A program made the position numbers and the translations under genes. Of a stretch of 64,000 nt of DNA, positions 1-8,444 are shown one piece after another; the first letter of the stretch is position 1; each line of letters opens with the position of its first letter. The DNA is taken from contig NZ_JAAQPI010000012.1 in NCBI RefSeq assembly GCF_011683955.1, forward strand, positions 1 to 64,000, in the 5' to 3' direction. The notes under the pieces are model-generated. The model did no database searches, was not told the origin of the DNA, and saw nothing but the letters and a program-made list of their open reading frames with translations. The stretch comes from Pseudomaricurvus alkylphenolicus. GTDB lineage: Bacteria > Pseudomonadota > Gammaproteobacteria > Pseudomonadales > Cellvibrionaceae.

Positions 1-127
1 CGGGCCGAAGCCAACGAACATCTCCGGCAGAACCGGCGGATTACGGCGCAAGCGCCTAATCCGCCCTACGCATAAACAACGCCGTCAGAGTACCAATCCT
101 GCGAGTTTCTAAGACCGGTTATGGCAC
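1..127 (+). repeat. 319-bp MITE-like repeat, copy A (right part only)
   Basis: This is the right-hand part of the repeat family found complete at 10737, 20045 and 37406. It contains the second internal palindrome, a GGCGGATTA arm facing a TAATCCGCC arm around GGCGCAAGCGCC, and ends in the terminal repeat CCGGTTATGGCAC at 115-127. The left 190 or so bases lie outside the window. It carries no gene. It sits just beyond the terminator of the arylsulfotransferase operon. Confidence 0.85.
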
Positions 128-164
128 TTTGCTGCCTATCCAATCCCGGCACCGTGGGCGCCAC

Positions 165-198
165 AAAAAAAGGGCAATCAGCTCTCACTAATTGCCCC
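165..198 (-). terminator. Rho-independent terminator of the arylsulfotransferase operon
   Basis: Read on the minus strand, a GGGCAAT arm (191-197) pairs with ATTGCCC (172-178) across a 12-base loop and is followed at once by seven T residues (165-171). It lies 26 bases beyond the stop codon of the arylsulfotransferase gene, the last gene of its operon, which is the expected place. Confidence 0.8.
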
Positions 199-223
199 AA
201 TACAAACTCCGAAACTCAAGCGA

Positions 224-1657
224 CTACTTCAAAACCACCGGTCGTGCCACCTTCTCCCCACGACCCTCAAACCGAAAATCCTTCATCTCCGGCGGCGTCA
301 CCGCCACCTCCTCAGGCCGCTGCAACTGCGGCACCCAATCATAAGGCACCCGGTAACCACGAAACACCGGATTATCCCCACCCGGATTGCGCCACTTGGA
401 CTCCACAAACTCCCACACAATCTCCAAATCCTCGGTCACCTCGAACATCCGTCCATAAGCCGCCTCAGTAATCAACGTATTCCCATTCGGCAAGCGCTGC
501 GCATTACTCTGAAACGGTGAAAAAAACTGATGCGGATTTCGTACAGAGCCATGATTCGCCTTCTCCGCCGAATACTCCCACACCACCTCCAGCGTCACCG
601 GATTCACCTCCAGCACACGGGAATAATGACGCCGCATCGTCCCCAAGCCATGAGGCGCACCAGGAACCGCATCACCGACACCAGACCAACCACCATTGTC
701 AAACACCAACAAATTACCCGCCCCGGGCAAACCCACTGGAATAATATGCGCCCCATGAGAACCAATAATCGGCCCCATTCTACGGGTACGCGGATCACTG
801 TCATAATCCGGCCCCATCTTCCACACAATCTCACCCGTCTTGCGACTCGTGATAGCAATAATGCTGGTGTTGCGTGACGTCCACAAAATATTATCCGGAT
901 GAAAACGCTCATCCCCCTCGTCATACCACTTGTTCGGTCCCACCCAGGAAACCGCATTAATATGCGCCCAATCCACCGCACTCTTACCGGCGGCTACCGC
1001 AGCCCCGCCATTGTGCGACATAAACCGATGAGCACCGTGCAACGCCTCCCGCGCCACCTCATCCAAACCCAACTGATCAATATGATCGTTAATATCCCAT
1101 TCCCAGAGAATATTGCCTTCCCAGTCCACCTCCAGCAAAAAATTGCCCTCAACCGGACCACCCTCCATCACCTCAGGTCGAACCTTCTGCCCCTTGGTGC
1201 CGCGAAACTGCGCATTCAGCAACGTTCTTCCGCCCTTGACCTTGGGCTCCATATTCGGCGCCGGCGTATAATAGCCAACGGGGTTACCCTCACGGTTAAT
1301 ATCATGACTGTTATAAGCGCCGTCATACTTCCAGATCACATTGCCATCCCAATCCAGCACATGGGCCGTCGCCTTCTTGATGGTGCCGAACTGGCCGCTG
1401 ATATGCCCGCCAGGCAAAATCTTGGCGGAGTGCCCCAACAAACCCTTCCACTCCTTCACCACCTTGCCGTTCATATCCACCATATAGGTGCTGGCATCTC
1501 CCCACCAACTGGGGCCAATCAGGTTATACCCTCCCCACGCCTTTTCCGGTTTATAGATCAGTGTTCCCGTCGGATATACCGAGGGAAAAGAAGATACCAG
1601 TGACGGTATCAAGGCCATTCCAGCCAGAGCCAGTTTGAGTTTTGTCTTCATCATCAT
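224..1657 (-). CDS. Exported arylsulfotransferase-family protein (Arylsulfotran_2 type)
   Basis: This 477-residue protein begins with a likely signal peptide (charged MMMKTK followed by a hydrophobic stretch to about residue 24), so it should act outside the cytoplasm. The body shows the repeated beta-propeller blades of arylsulfate sulfotransferases, with segments such as VLDWDGNVIWKYDG and LEVDWEGNILWEWD, and near the C-terminus AQRLPNGNTLITE. Family members move a sulfate group between phenolic compounds without PAPS; the substrate here is unknown, and some relatives may not be sulfotransferases at all. Three ATG codons stand in a row at the start, and I chose the first. It is the third gene of an operon, 27 bases after the metallo-hydrolase gene, and is followed by a strong terminator. 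Confidence 0.8.
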   Translation of the reverse strand: MMMKTKLKLALAGMALIPSLVSSFPSVYPTGTLIYKPEKAWGGYNLIGPSWWGDASTYMVDMNGKVVKEWKGLLGHSAKILPGGHISGQFGTIKKATAHVLDWDGNVIWKYDGAYNSHDINREGNPVGYYTPAPNMEPKVKGGRTLLNAQFRGTKGQKVRPEVMEGGPVEGNFLLEVDWEGNILWEWDINDHIDQLGLDEVAREALHGAHRFMSHNGGAAVAAGKSAVDWAHINAVSWVGPNKWYDEGDERFHPDNILWTSRNTSIIAITSRKTGEIVWKMGPDYDSDPRTRRMGPIIGSHGAHIIPVGLPGAGNLLVFDNGGWSGVGDAVPGAPHGLGTMRRHYSRVLEVNPVTLEVVWEYSAEKANHGSVRNPHQFFSPFQSNAQRLPNGNTLITEAAYGRMFEVTEDLEIVWEFVESKWRNPGGDNPVFRGYRVPYDWVPQLQRPEEVAVTPPEMKDFRFEGRGEKVARPVVLK

Positions 1658-1684
1658 CTCTCATTGAATGGTTAAACATGTGCG

Positions 1685-2617
1685 TTAGAAAACATCGAGA
1701 TCTTGCGCAGCAATCACCTCGCCGGAATACTTGGATTTGATCTCCTCAAGCAATCCCTCCCGGGATCCACCCCACAACAACAGGTGGTAAAGCACCAGCA
1801 ACTTCGGTTCCGCCTCGTTGGCAATTTCCGCCAGCTCGAATGTGGAGGTGTGATTCTCCGCGTGATACTGCTGCCAGAACTCACTCTTTTGCTTGTAAGT
1901 TTTGCGGTAGTAAACTTCGTGAATCAGCATGTCAGCTCCGCTCGCATACTCCATCAGCTTTTCGGAAGGCGCCGTATCGCCTGAAATTACGATCACCTTG
2001 TCCGGCGTAGTAAAACGGTAACCCCAGGCATTGGGCCAGTGACCATGGGGAACGGGAAAGGCTTCCACCACCACATTGTCATCTTTGTAGATCACACCCT
2101 CTTCCCGAATTTCATGACTGTTCACCCTCCAGCCTTGATTATTGGCAGGCTCCGCCCCATAAAGGCGATACCGAATATCCTCCTGGTAAGCCTCCAGAAT
2201 ATTGTTGGTCATCGCAGTTAAGCCTTCGGGGCCATAGACCTCTAACGGAGCATCCCGACTCATCACCCAGGGCGTCAGAATCAGATCCGGGTAACCGGTG
2301 GTATGATCGGAATGCAGATGCGTCAGAAACGCGCGCTTGATCTTTCTCACTTGCAAACCCGGAATATCCCCCCCATAGCGGGGTGAAAAGCGGGCTGCCT
2401 GACGGATCAGACCGGGACCGAAATCAACAATATAGGGAGTATCCTTAACAACGATGGCAATGGAACAACCGGATTGAAACGGAGATGGGTTGGGTGTACC
2501 GGTCCCGAGCATCACCACCTTGGTAATGTCGGAATCGGAGAAATCCCGCTGCGCCCAGCTGGCTCCACACAAAACCAATCCCATCGCCACAAACAGCAGT
2601 TGAATGCGTATTGGCAT
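1685..2617 (-). CDS. Exported metallo-beta-lactamase-fold hydrolase
   Basis: The 310-residue product has a signal peptide ending near ASWA-Q (residues 1-22) and the MBL-fold metal site HLHSDH (His100, His102, Asp104, His105), with further ligand candidates at HGHWP, SGDTAPS and YHLLLW. The metal-site arrangement and length resemble the RNase Z / arylsulfatase-like branch of the superfamily, but the export signal argues against a role in tRNA processing. The substrate cannot be told from sequence. A TGAGG ribosome site precedes the ATG. It lies between the HHH protein gene (32 bases upstream) and the arylsulfotransferase gene (27 bases downstream), so the three are very likely co-transcribed. 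Confidence 0.8.
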   Translation of the reverse strand: MPIRIQLLFVAMGLVLCGASWAQRDFSDSDITKVVMLGTGTPNPSPFQSGCSIAIVVKDTPYIVDFGPGLIRQAARFSPRYGGDIPGLQVRKIKRAFLTHLHSDHTTGYPDLILTPWVMSRDAPLEVYGPEGLTAMTNNILEAYQEDIRYRLYGAEPANNQGWRVNSHEIREEGVIYKDDNVVVEAFPVPHGHWPNAWGYRFTTPDKVIVISGDTAPSEKLMEYASGADMLIHEVYYRKTYKQKSEFWQQYHAENHTSTFELAEIANEAEPKLLVLYHLLLWGGSREGLLEEIKSKYSGEVIAAQDLDVF

Positions 2618-2649
2618 CTCAAAACCTCAATTGAAAATATCCATGGGTA

Positions 2650-3006
2650 TCAGTAGTTGGGAATGGCCATGCTGTTATTGCCATCGCTTCGCGCCAGTGA
2701 ACGAGAGACCAGATTGCCTTGCGCGTCCCTCTCAGGATTGATGCGCTTGAACAACTCAGGCGTTAACCCCCTGACCTTGAGCAAATCCCTGGGATGTTTA
2801 AAGGGACCATGGGTATCCCGGTGGTTGACAATCGCCCGCGCCAGAGACCGGGAAACATAATCAATCTTCATCAATTTGAAGGAAGAGGCGGTGTTGAGAT
2901 TAATCTCGTCTCCGGCCAGCGCCCCCACAGTGGAAAAACAGAGACCGAAAAATATAACCAGCGAGGCCGCCAATTTGGTCATGCAGCTGATAGGGTGGAA
3001 CTTCAT
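2650..3006 (-). CDS. Small exported helix-hairpin-helix (ComEA-like) protein
   Basis: This 118-residue protein has an N-terminal signal or anchor segment (about residues 10-31) followed by a single helix-hairpin-helix domain. The start INLNTAS, then RAIVNHRDTHGPF and DLLKVRGL, is the pattern of the ComEA C-terminal DNA-binding domain. Stand-alone versions are common in gammaproteobacteria and their role is unclear; DNA uptake is possible but no competence genes are nearby. A good AGGAG site precedes the ATG by about ten bases. It is the first gene of the operon with the MBL hydrolase and arylsulfotransferase. The association is odd, because a DNA-binding fold is not an obvious partner for sulfate-ester chemistry. 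Confidence 0.75.
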   Translation of the reverse strand: MKFHPISCMTKLAASLVIFFGLCFSTVGALAGDEINLNTASSFKLMKIDYVSRSLARAIVNHRDTHGPFKHPRDLLKVRGLTPELFKRINPERDAQGNLVSRSLARSDGNNSMAIPNY

Positions 3007-3292
3007 GGTAAACGAACTCCTGCAGTTGGGTATCGAATAAACAATCTACCCACTCCTCCCCGACGATGCGTCCACCCCCACCGTCATGCACCCAAAACCG
3101 GGCGCCAAGCTCTGCGCCGATCCCTGCGGACTCTAATCTGATAAAAACCTGATATAAGACAACAACTTATTGATAGTATCCGGATACAGCGGCGACAACT
3201 GCCGGCGCTAAGTGACTATAAGACTGGCAACAGCCGAATCAGTTTGTTATAAGAATTGACGCCCTTTTTATAATGAGAGACGTAACAGCTTG

Positions 3293-4558
3293 ATGGATTG
3301 GATAGGTCTGCTTTACGGGTTTGGTATTCTTCAGGGGCTGGTGTTGGCTACGGTACTGTGCCTGACCCCCAGTGGACATCCGGTGGCCAATCGCTTTATG
3401 GCGGCATTGGTCATTGCTATAGGCACGTTCCTTATCCACAGCTGGCTCATTCGCAGCGGCTACTTTCTCCGCCACCCGACCGCCTGGACCTTACTGCCTT
3501 CGCTTATATTTAGCTGGGGGCCATTGCTGTTTTTCTATGTCCACAGCATGACCGGCCATTCGATCCACTCACGGCAGATGCTGCATTTCTTACCCGCCCT
3601 TCTGTTAACGCTGATAACCACGGTGAGCTTCTGGCAGGAGAGTGAAGACGTTCAGCGATCTTTCCTTCAGTATTTTTGGAGCCCGCGGGACGACATCGAA
3701 TTAATCACCCGGTTTCAGGCAACCGTGCCGCGCTTTTGGCAGCTGTGGACGGACTGGCACGTTCAAGGCAATTTGTTTGCCCTGCACTTTGCCGGCTACT
3801 GCCTGATCGTGTTGAGGCAGATTCGCAACCACAATGCCCGGCTGGTGCAGCACTACTCCTCCGTGGAAGAAATGAACCTGCGCTGGTTACATACCCTTAC
3901 CCTGGCCTGTCTGGTATTTGTCGCTGTTTATATGCTCTTCAATCGGACCACCGTGTTAAGAGCCGGGTACTTCAATGCAGACGCCCTGGCTCCCAGCGTG
4001 CCCTTTCTGTTCCTGGTGGTGTTGGTTTATATCATTGGTATTGCCGCCACCTTCCAGTCCAACCTGATCAGGGGATTAGCACCGGTAGCCGCCGCTGCGC
4101 AGACGCGTAATGCCCCCCCTCAAACTGAACCGGCCGCAGTAGCCACCGAGCAGGTTCAACCGTCAACCACCACAAAATACGCCCGCTCCGGCCTGAGTGA
4201 CGAAGACGCGGAAGCCTACAAGCAGCGACTGATCTCTAAAATGGAGTCCGAGCGCTATTATCTGGACTGTGATTTAACCCTGCCGGATCTGGCCCAGGCG
4301 GTTGATCTGACCCCCCATCAGGTTTCGCAAGTCATCAATGAGCGCTTGAACCAGAGCTTTTTTACGTTTGTCAGCGAATATCGGATCGAGCTGGCGAAAC
4401 AAATGATGGCGAATCCCAAAACGCGCCAGATGCCCATAGTGGATTTGGCGATGGAGGTGGGGTTCAAATCCAAATCTTCGTTCTATAACGCTTTCAAAAA
4501 GTTTGCCCGGATGACCCCTACCCAATACAAGAAGACACTGCCAACCGACAGCACATAA
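3293..4558 (+). CDS. Membrane-anchored AraC-family regulator (tandem copy 1)
   Basis: The 421-residue protein has about seven hydrophobic segments in its first 250 residues, a low-complexity Ala/Pro/Thr linker, and a C-terminal AraC-type double helix-turn-helix domain (about residues 310-420; LTLPDLAQAVDLTPHQVSQVINE and DLAMEVGFKSKSSFYNAFKK). The layout suggests a membrane sensor joined directly to a DNA-binding domain. The ATG at 3293 is preceded by an in-frame TTG, and a GAGAG ribosome site lies 13 bases upstream. A TATAAT at 3269-3274 with TTGTTA 19 bases before it could be the promoter, but it would leave a very short leader. The next gene is a clear paralogue. Signal and targets are unknown. 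Confidence 0.85.
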   Translation: MDWIGLLYGFGILQGLVLATVLCLTPSGHPVANRFMAALVIAIGTFLIHSWLIRSGYFLRHPTAWTLLPSLIFSWGPLLFFYVHSMTGHSIHSRQMLHFLPALLLTLITTVSFWQESEDVQRSFLQYFWSPRDDIELITRFQATVPRFWQLWTDWHVQGNLFALHFAGYCLIVLRQIRNHNARLVQHYSSVEEMNLRWLHTLTLACLVFVAVYMLFNRTTVLRAGYFNADALAPSVPFLFLVVLVYIIGIAATFQSNLIRGLAPVAAAAQTRNAPPQTEPAAVATEQVQPSTTTKYARSGLSDEDAEAYKQRLISKMESERYYLDCDLTLPDLAQAVDLTPHQVSQVINERLNQSFFTFVSEYRIELAKQMMANPKTRQMPIVDLAMEVGFKSKSSFYNAFKKFARMTPTQYKKTLPTDST

Positions 4559-4640
4559 CGCCATCAATAAATGAACTTCCGCGGTGTTCTTTGACGACAT
4601 CCATTGGTACTATTTGAGAAATTTTGGGCGCAGCTGTTCT

Positions 4641-5969
4641 ATGGATTTTGTTGGATTTCTCTTTGGTTTCGGCCTGCTGCAGGGCCTGATCCTTGCCGGG
4701 GTGTTACTCTTCGCCCGCAGTGGCCATCGCCTGGCCAATCTATTTATGTCGGGACTGGTGGTTGCCATCGCACTGAGCCTGTTGCAAAACTGGCTGGTCC
4801 GGGTCGGCTATTTCTTTGATCATCCCTCGACGGGGCTCTTGATTCCACCCCTGGATTTTCTTTGGGGGCCACTGCTTTTCCTCTATGCCTATAGCCTGAC
4901 AAACCGCTCTGTGCATTGGCGACAGGCTCTGCACTTTGTTCCCTCTTTGTTTTTATTGGCAAACTCCGCCAATTTTGTGCTCTACAGCCAGGAGGAACAG
5001 AGTGCCATCCTTTCCTACATCTGGAGTCAACACACCGACACCGCGCTGGAGCAGCAGGTTGCCAGTACTGTACCTGCGGTCTGGCGCCTCTGGATCGACT
5101 ATCATCTGCAGGGCAGCTTGTTTGCCCTGCATTTTGGCACCTACTGCGCTTTGGTTCTGAGGCAGATCCGACAGCACAATCAGAGAATGCAGCGACATTT
5201 TTCATCCCTGGAACACATGAATCTCCGTTGGTTACGTGCACTGGCGCTGACTTGCCTGTTTTTCCTGCTGGTTTTTCTGACCTTTAACCGTTCCCAACTG
5301 ATTATCGTCGGTCACTTTGATGTCAACGCGCTGATCCCCAATATTCCCTATTTGTTTTTGGTTGTCTTGATCTATATCGCTGGCGTGGCAGCCATATTTC
5401 AACCCAATCTCATTACCGGTGTTAACGCGGCCCTGGACAGCGACCCCAACACGCAGTCAGATTTACCAAATCCCAGTTCCGATCCTGCTCCCGCCCCGGC
5501 GACAGAGGTCGAAATACACGACCTACCTGAACCGGTAAAGGAAAGTACGCCATCAGTGGCTGAACACCGTACCGAAGAAGAGAAACCCAACAAATACGAA
5601 CGCAGTGGCCTCAGTATTGAAGATGCCGAACGCTACAAGATCCTATTGATGCAAAAAATGCAGGAAGAGGAATTGTATCTGGATTGCGAACTGACGCTGC
5701 CGGAGCTCGCCCAGAAAACGGGGCTGACCCCGCATCAGGTGTCCCAAGTACTTAACGGACAAATGAATCAGAACTTCTTCAGCTTTGTGAACAACTACCG
5801 TATTCAGCTGGCCAAGACTCTGTTAAGTACCCCGGAAACCCGCAATATGCCGATCGTGGAGTTGGCGGTGGAAGTGGGTTTTAAGTCCAAATCCTCATTC
5901 TACGATGCCTTTAAGAAAGCCACCCAAATGACGCCAACCCAGTTCAAGAAAAGCGTTGAACAACAATGA
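4641..5969 (+). CDS. Membrane-anchored AraC-family regulator (tandem copy 2)
   Basis: This 442-residue protein is a paralogue of the gene just upstream. Its opening MDFVGFLFGFGLLQGL matches MDWIGLLYGFGILQGL of copy 1, which fixes the start at 4641 rather than at an ATG 57 bases earlier. It has the same series of N-terminal membrane segments, then a longer acidic Pro/Glu linker (about residues 260-320), then the AraC helix-turn-helix domain ending in VEVGFKSKSSFYDAFKK. It is 82 bases downstream of copy 1 and is probably co-transcribed. Its stop codon lies 13 bases from that of the convergent DUF3604 gene. The linker is the most diverged part, so the two may read different signals but bind similar sites. 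Confidence 0.85.
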   Translation: MDFVGFLFGFGLLQGLILAGVLLFARSGHRLANLFMSGLVVAIALSLLQNWLVRVGYFFDHPSTGLLIPPLDFLWGPLLFLYAYSLTNRSVHWRQALHFVPSLFLLANSANFVLYSQEEQSAILSYIWSQHTDTALEQQVASTVPAVWRLWIDYHLQGSLFALHFGTYCALVLRQIRQHNQRMQRHFSSLEHMNLRWLRALALTCLFFLLVFLTFNRSQLIIVGHFDVNALIPNIPYLFLVVLIYIAGVAAIFQPNLITGVNAALDSDPNTQSDLPNPSSDPAPAPATEVEIHDLPEPVKESTPSVAEHRTEEEKPNKYERSGLSIEDAERYKILLMQKMQEEELYLDCELTLPELAQKTGLTPHQVSQVLNGQMNQNFFSFVNNYRIQLAKTLLSTPETRNMPIVELAVEVGFKSKSSFYDAFKKATQMTPTQFKKSVEQQ

Positions 5970-5982
5970 CGTGGGTTTTGCC

Positions 5983-8265
5983 TTAGCGCCTCGCGTAGTC
6001 GACAAAAATCGGTGACGACCAGGCCCGATGCTCTGAAGGGGCCAGACAATCGTCACTGTAGTCCGTACGCTCATCGATGTGGCAGGGATTCACCTTAATG
6101 CACTGACCATGCTCATCATATTCGCAGCGCAGATTCGCCCCATTGATGGTTGGTGTCGGCTCCTGAATGGCGCGAACATAATAGAGACTGTCACGGCTCA
6201 TGGCCGAAAAGTCTTCGTCCTCAAACTCGACCACACAACCTTGACCCCGGTCATCACAAGCAAAGCTTTTCCAGGTATCCAGGATCAGCTCTCCCAGGTC
6301 CTCCTCGGGCTCAACCTGGGGGGTGATCTTCACCACCTCGATACGTGAAATACGGTGGCGTTCATCATCCGGGTTATAACACTCGCCATAGCACACTTGC
6401 TCCAACCTTTCCGCAGTCAGACCAGAGACCGCGTAATCCGGGCACCCCGGCTGCTGCTTAAAGGCCCCCAGAGCCCGAACCCGAAAACGGGGAGTCTCTG
6501 CCATTTCCAGTTCGGAACCCATTGGTTGTTCTCCATTGTTGCCATTCAATAGATCAAACCAGAGCAGCATGCGGGGGCCGCTGGTACCGTAAATCTCCTT
6601 GCGTTGCAGCGCGTCCCAGATGGAATGGCGATCACGGCCGCTGGCGTGAGTGGCTATCAGTCCACCGGTGTAGACAAACGATCTTGAACGCTCAGTAAAA
6701 CGCACACTGGCGTCACCGCTGTGCCCATCGAAAGCCACAGGACTGGTCAGGGGTTGGCCTCTGCCGTTCATAATTCGCGACAGCCACTGAGCCTTGGGCC
6801 CGGAAATATCCGCCGCATTATGACGTCCTACCTCCTTAAAACCGGTGCCGGCACGGGCAACGTGGTTGTCACTGGAGGCCATCAGCGCAAACTTAAAACG
6901 TTCGCTCTCGCCCTCCCCCGCCTCAAAATTTCGTACGGCCAAGGCTGCCTGCACACTGGTGTTCGGTCTCAGGCCACTGACGGGTTGAAAACAATCGTTA
7001 CACTGGCCGGCGTCAAGCCACTCCTCAACTTCTGAGCCGCCCACCACCGCGAACTCCTTGTGGCCGGCTCGCGCCGAATACAGTCGGGCAAGATCTGCAC
7101 GGTCGGCACATTGCTGCGCCTCGGTACCTTCAGCCAGACAGCGCTGTTCAATGATGTTGCCTGCCTGCCAGCACATGGCCGTATAGTTGTCTGAGGGCTC
7201 CGGGCAGTAGGCATTGCCCAGTTCGTCCAGGGCATAGTCCTTAAAAGGCCGATATTCTTCGGAATTGCCATGGCCGGAATACACCTCGATCATACCCTGC
7301 AGCGCCGGGTCGTGATTGCCGGAAGTCAACTGATTCATCCAGCTGGAACCCTGGGGGGTATGGTGGCCCACCGCATTGCCGTGAGGGATAACCATGGTCG
7401 GGAAGCCCCACTGCTTGAGCTTGGCAAACAGCTCTGCCGGGGTGCTGGCGTATTCGATACAGTCACTGGGAAGATCGCGGGTGTCCGTGCCTTCCGGGCA
7501 GAATTCCGTTTTGGTCTCCCGCAGAAAGTTTTCAAAGTCGTAGTATTGTTGACGGTTGCCCGGATCCAGCGCCGGCAGCAGGTATTTCTTGGCCCCGGTG
7601 GACGCCGTCTGAATGGTCTGCAGCGCCGGCCCCATGGCCGCAATGGGTCTCTCAGGCACCTTGTCGTCATCGGTATCCACAAAAATCACGTTCTTGTGAC
7701 CAAAATGATTCGAAGCCTCGGTACCCGTCTGTGTCCACTCCCAACCTAAAAAGGCGACCGTGTCCGGGTTGGCGGGATCGCCGGCTCCGGCATTGCACTG
7801 GCGGATGGTTTCCTTGGTCTCCAGCCAGCGGCGTGGATTGAGGCTCTCCGCGTGATCATTAATGGACCAAAAATCCAGGGCAGAGCAGTAGCGGGCAAAA
7901 TCGCAGGCATCCGCCGGGGGATGAACACCTTCACCCTGCATTAGCGGTAGGGTGTTGAGATAGGCATCGATGGAAAACGAGGTATGCACATGCAGATCCC
8001 CAAACAGGATTTGCTTGTCAGAATCCGCACCCAGCTCTGCCGCTGCACTTTGCTGCTGGACCCGACGATTGCCAACCGCCGCGTGCTTGCCCCCGTTGGC
8101 AGCTACAGGAGTTCCGGGATCCATTGCTCGACCATACCAATTCTGGCCAACTCCCAACACATAAATTCCCAATACGGTGATCATCGCGGCCAGTGCCACG
8201 CCGACGGTCTTGTTCGTGCTCCAGGTGCCCAACCCCATAGAAAAACTCCGGTTTCGTATGCGCAT
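5983..8265 (-). CDS. DUF3604 domain protein, membrane-anchored, PHP-like (copy 1)
   Basis: This 760-residue protein has one hydrophobic segment at residues 21-40, so it is probably anchored with its bulk in the periplasm. The large domain starts at FGDLHVHTSFSIDAY (His92, His94) and continues with SINDHAE (His138), VIPHGNAVGHH, YSGHGNSEE and SSDNHVARAGTGFK. These His/Asp clusters resemble the metal site of PHP-fold phosphoesterases. DUF3604 is the family I recognise; as far as I know its reaction is not established. A GGAG site precedes the ATG. It is divergent from the paralogue at 8445, with a 179-base shared promoter region. Many Cys residues are consistent with an exported, disulfide-bonded protein. 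Confidence 0.85.
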   Translation of the reverse strand: MRIRNRSFSMGLGTWSTNKTVGVALAAMITVLGIYVLGVGQNWYGRAMDPGTPVAANGGKHAAVGNRRVQQQSAAAELGADSDKQILFGDLHVHTSFSIDAYLNTLPLMQGEGVHPPADACDFARYCSALDFWSINDHAESLNPRRWLETKETIRQCNAGAGDPANPDTVAFLGWEWTQTGTEASNHFGHKNVIFVDTDDDKVPERPIAAMGPALQTIQTASTGAKKYLLPALDPGNRQQYYDFENFLRETKTEFCPEGTDTRDLPSDCIEYASTPAELFAKLKQWGFPTMVIPHGNAVGHHTPQGSSWMNQLTSGNHDPALQGMIEVYSGHGNSEEYRPFKDYALDELGNAYCPEPSDNYTAMCWQAGNIIEQRCLAEGTEAQQCADRADLARLYSARAGHKEFAVVGGSEVEEWLDAGQCNDCFQPVSGLRPNTSVQAALAVRNFEAGEGESERFKFALMASSDNHVARAGTGFKEVGRHNAADISGPKAQWLSRIMNGRGQPLTSPVAFDGHSGDASVRFTERSRSFVYTGGLIATHASGRDRHSIWDALQRKEIYGTSGPRMLLWFDLLNGNNGEQPMGSELEMAETPRFRVRALGAFKQQPGCPDYAVSGLTAERLEQVCYGECYNPDDERHRISRIEVVKITPQVEPEEDLGELILDTWKSFACDDRGQGCVVEFEDEDFSAMSRDSLYYVRAIQEPTPTINGANLRCEYDEHGQCIKVNPCHIDERTDYSDDCLAPSEHRAWSSPIFVDYARR

Positions 8266-8444
8266 GTATCAAGCTCCATCTAACCCTATCGGCATGGAGC
8301 AATGCGTCCGAACGGATGGGTCTGGATACCTTGGCCCTTGCCCCGTCTGGTCTCCGTTGTTTCCGACCTGACTGACAAAGTCCGTATCCATCGGCACGGA
8401 CGCATCATCGGCTGCATCCGGGTGACACTGTTCCCAGGAACAAA

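Noticed and set aside
1685-2617. MBL-fold protein as RNase Z
   Set aside because: It has a clear signal peptide and lies in an operon for exported proteins.
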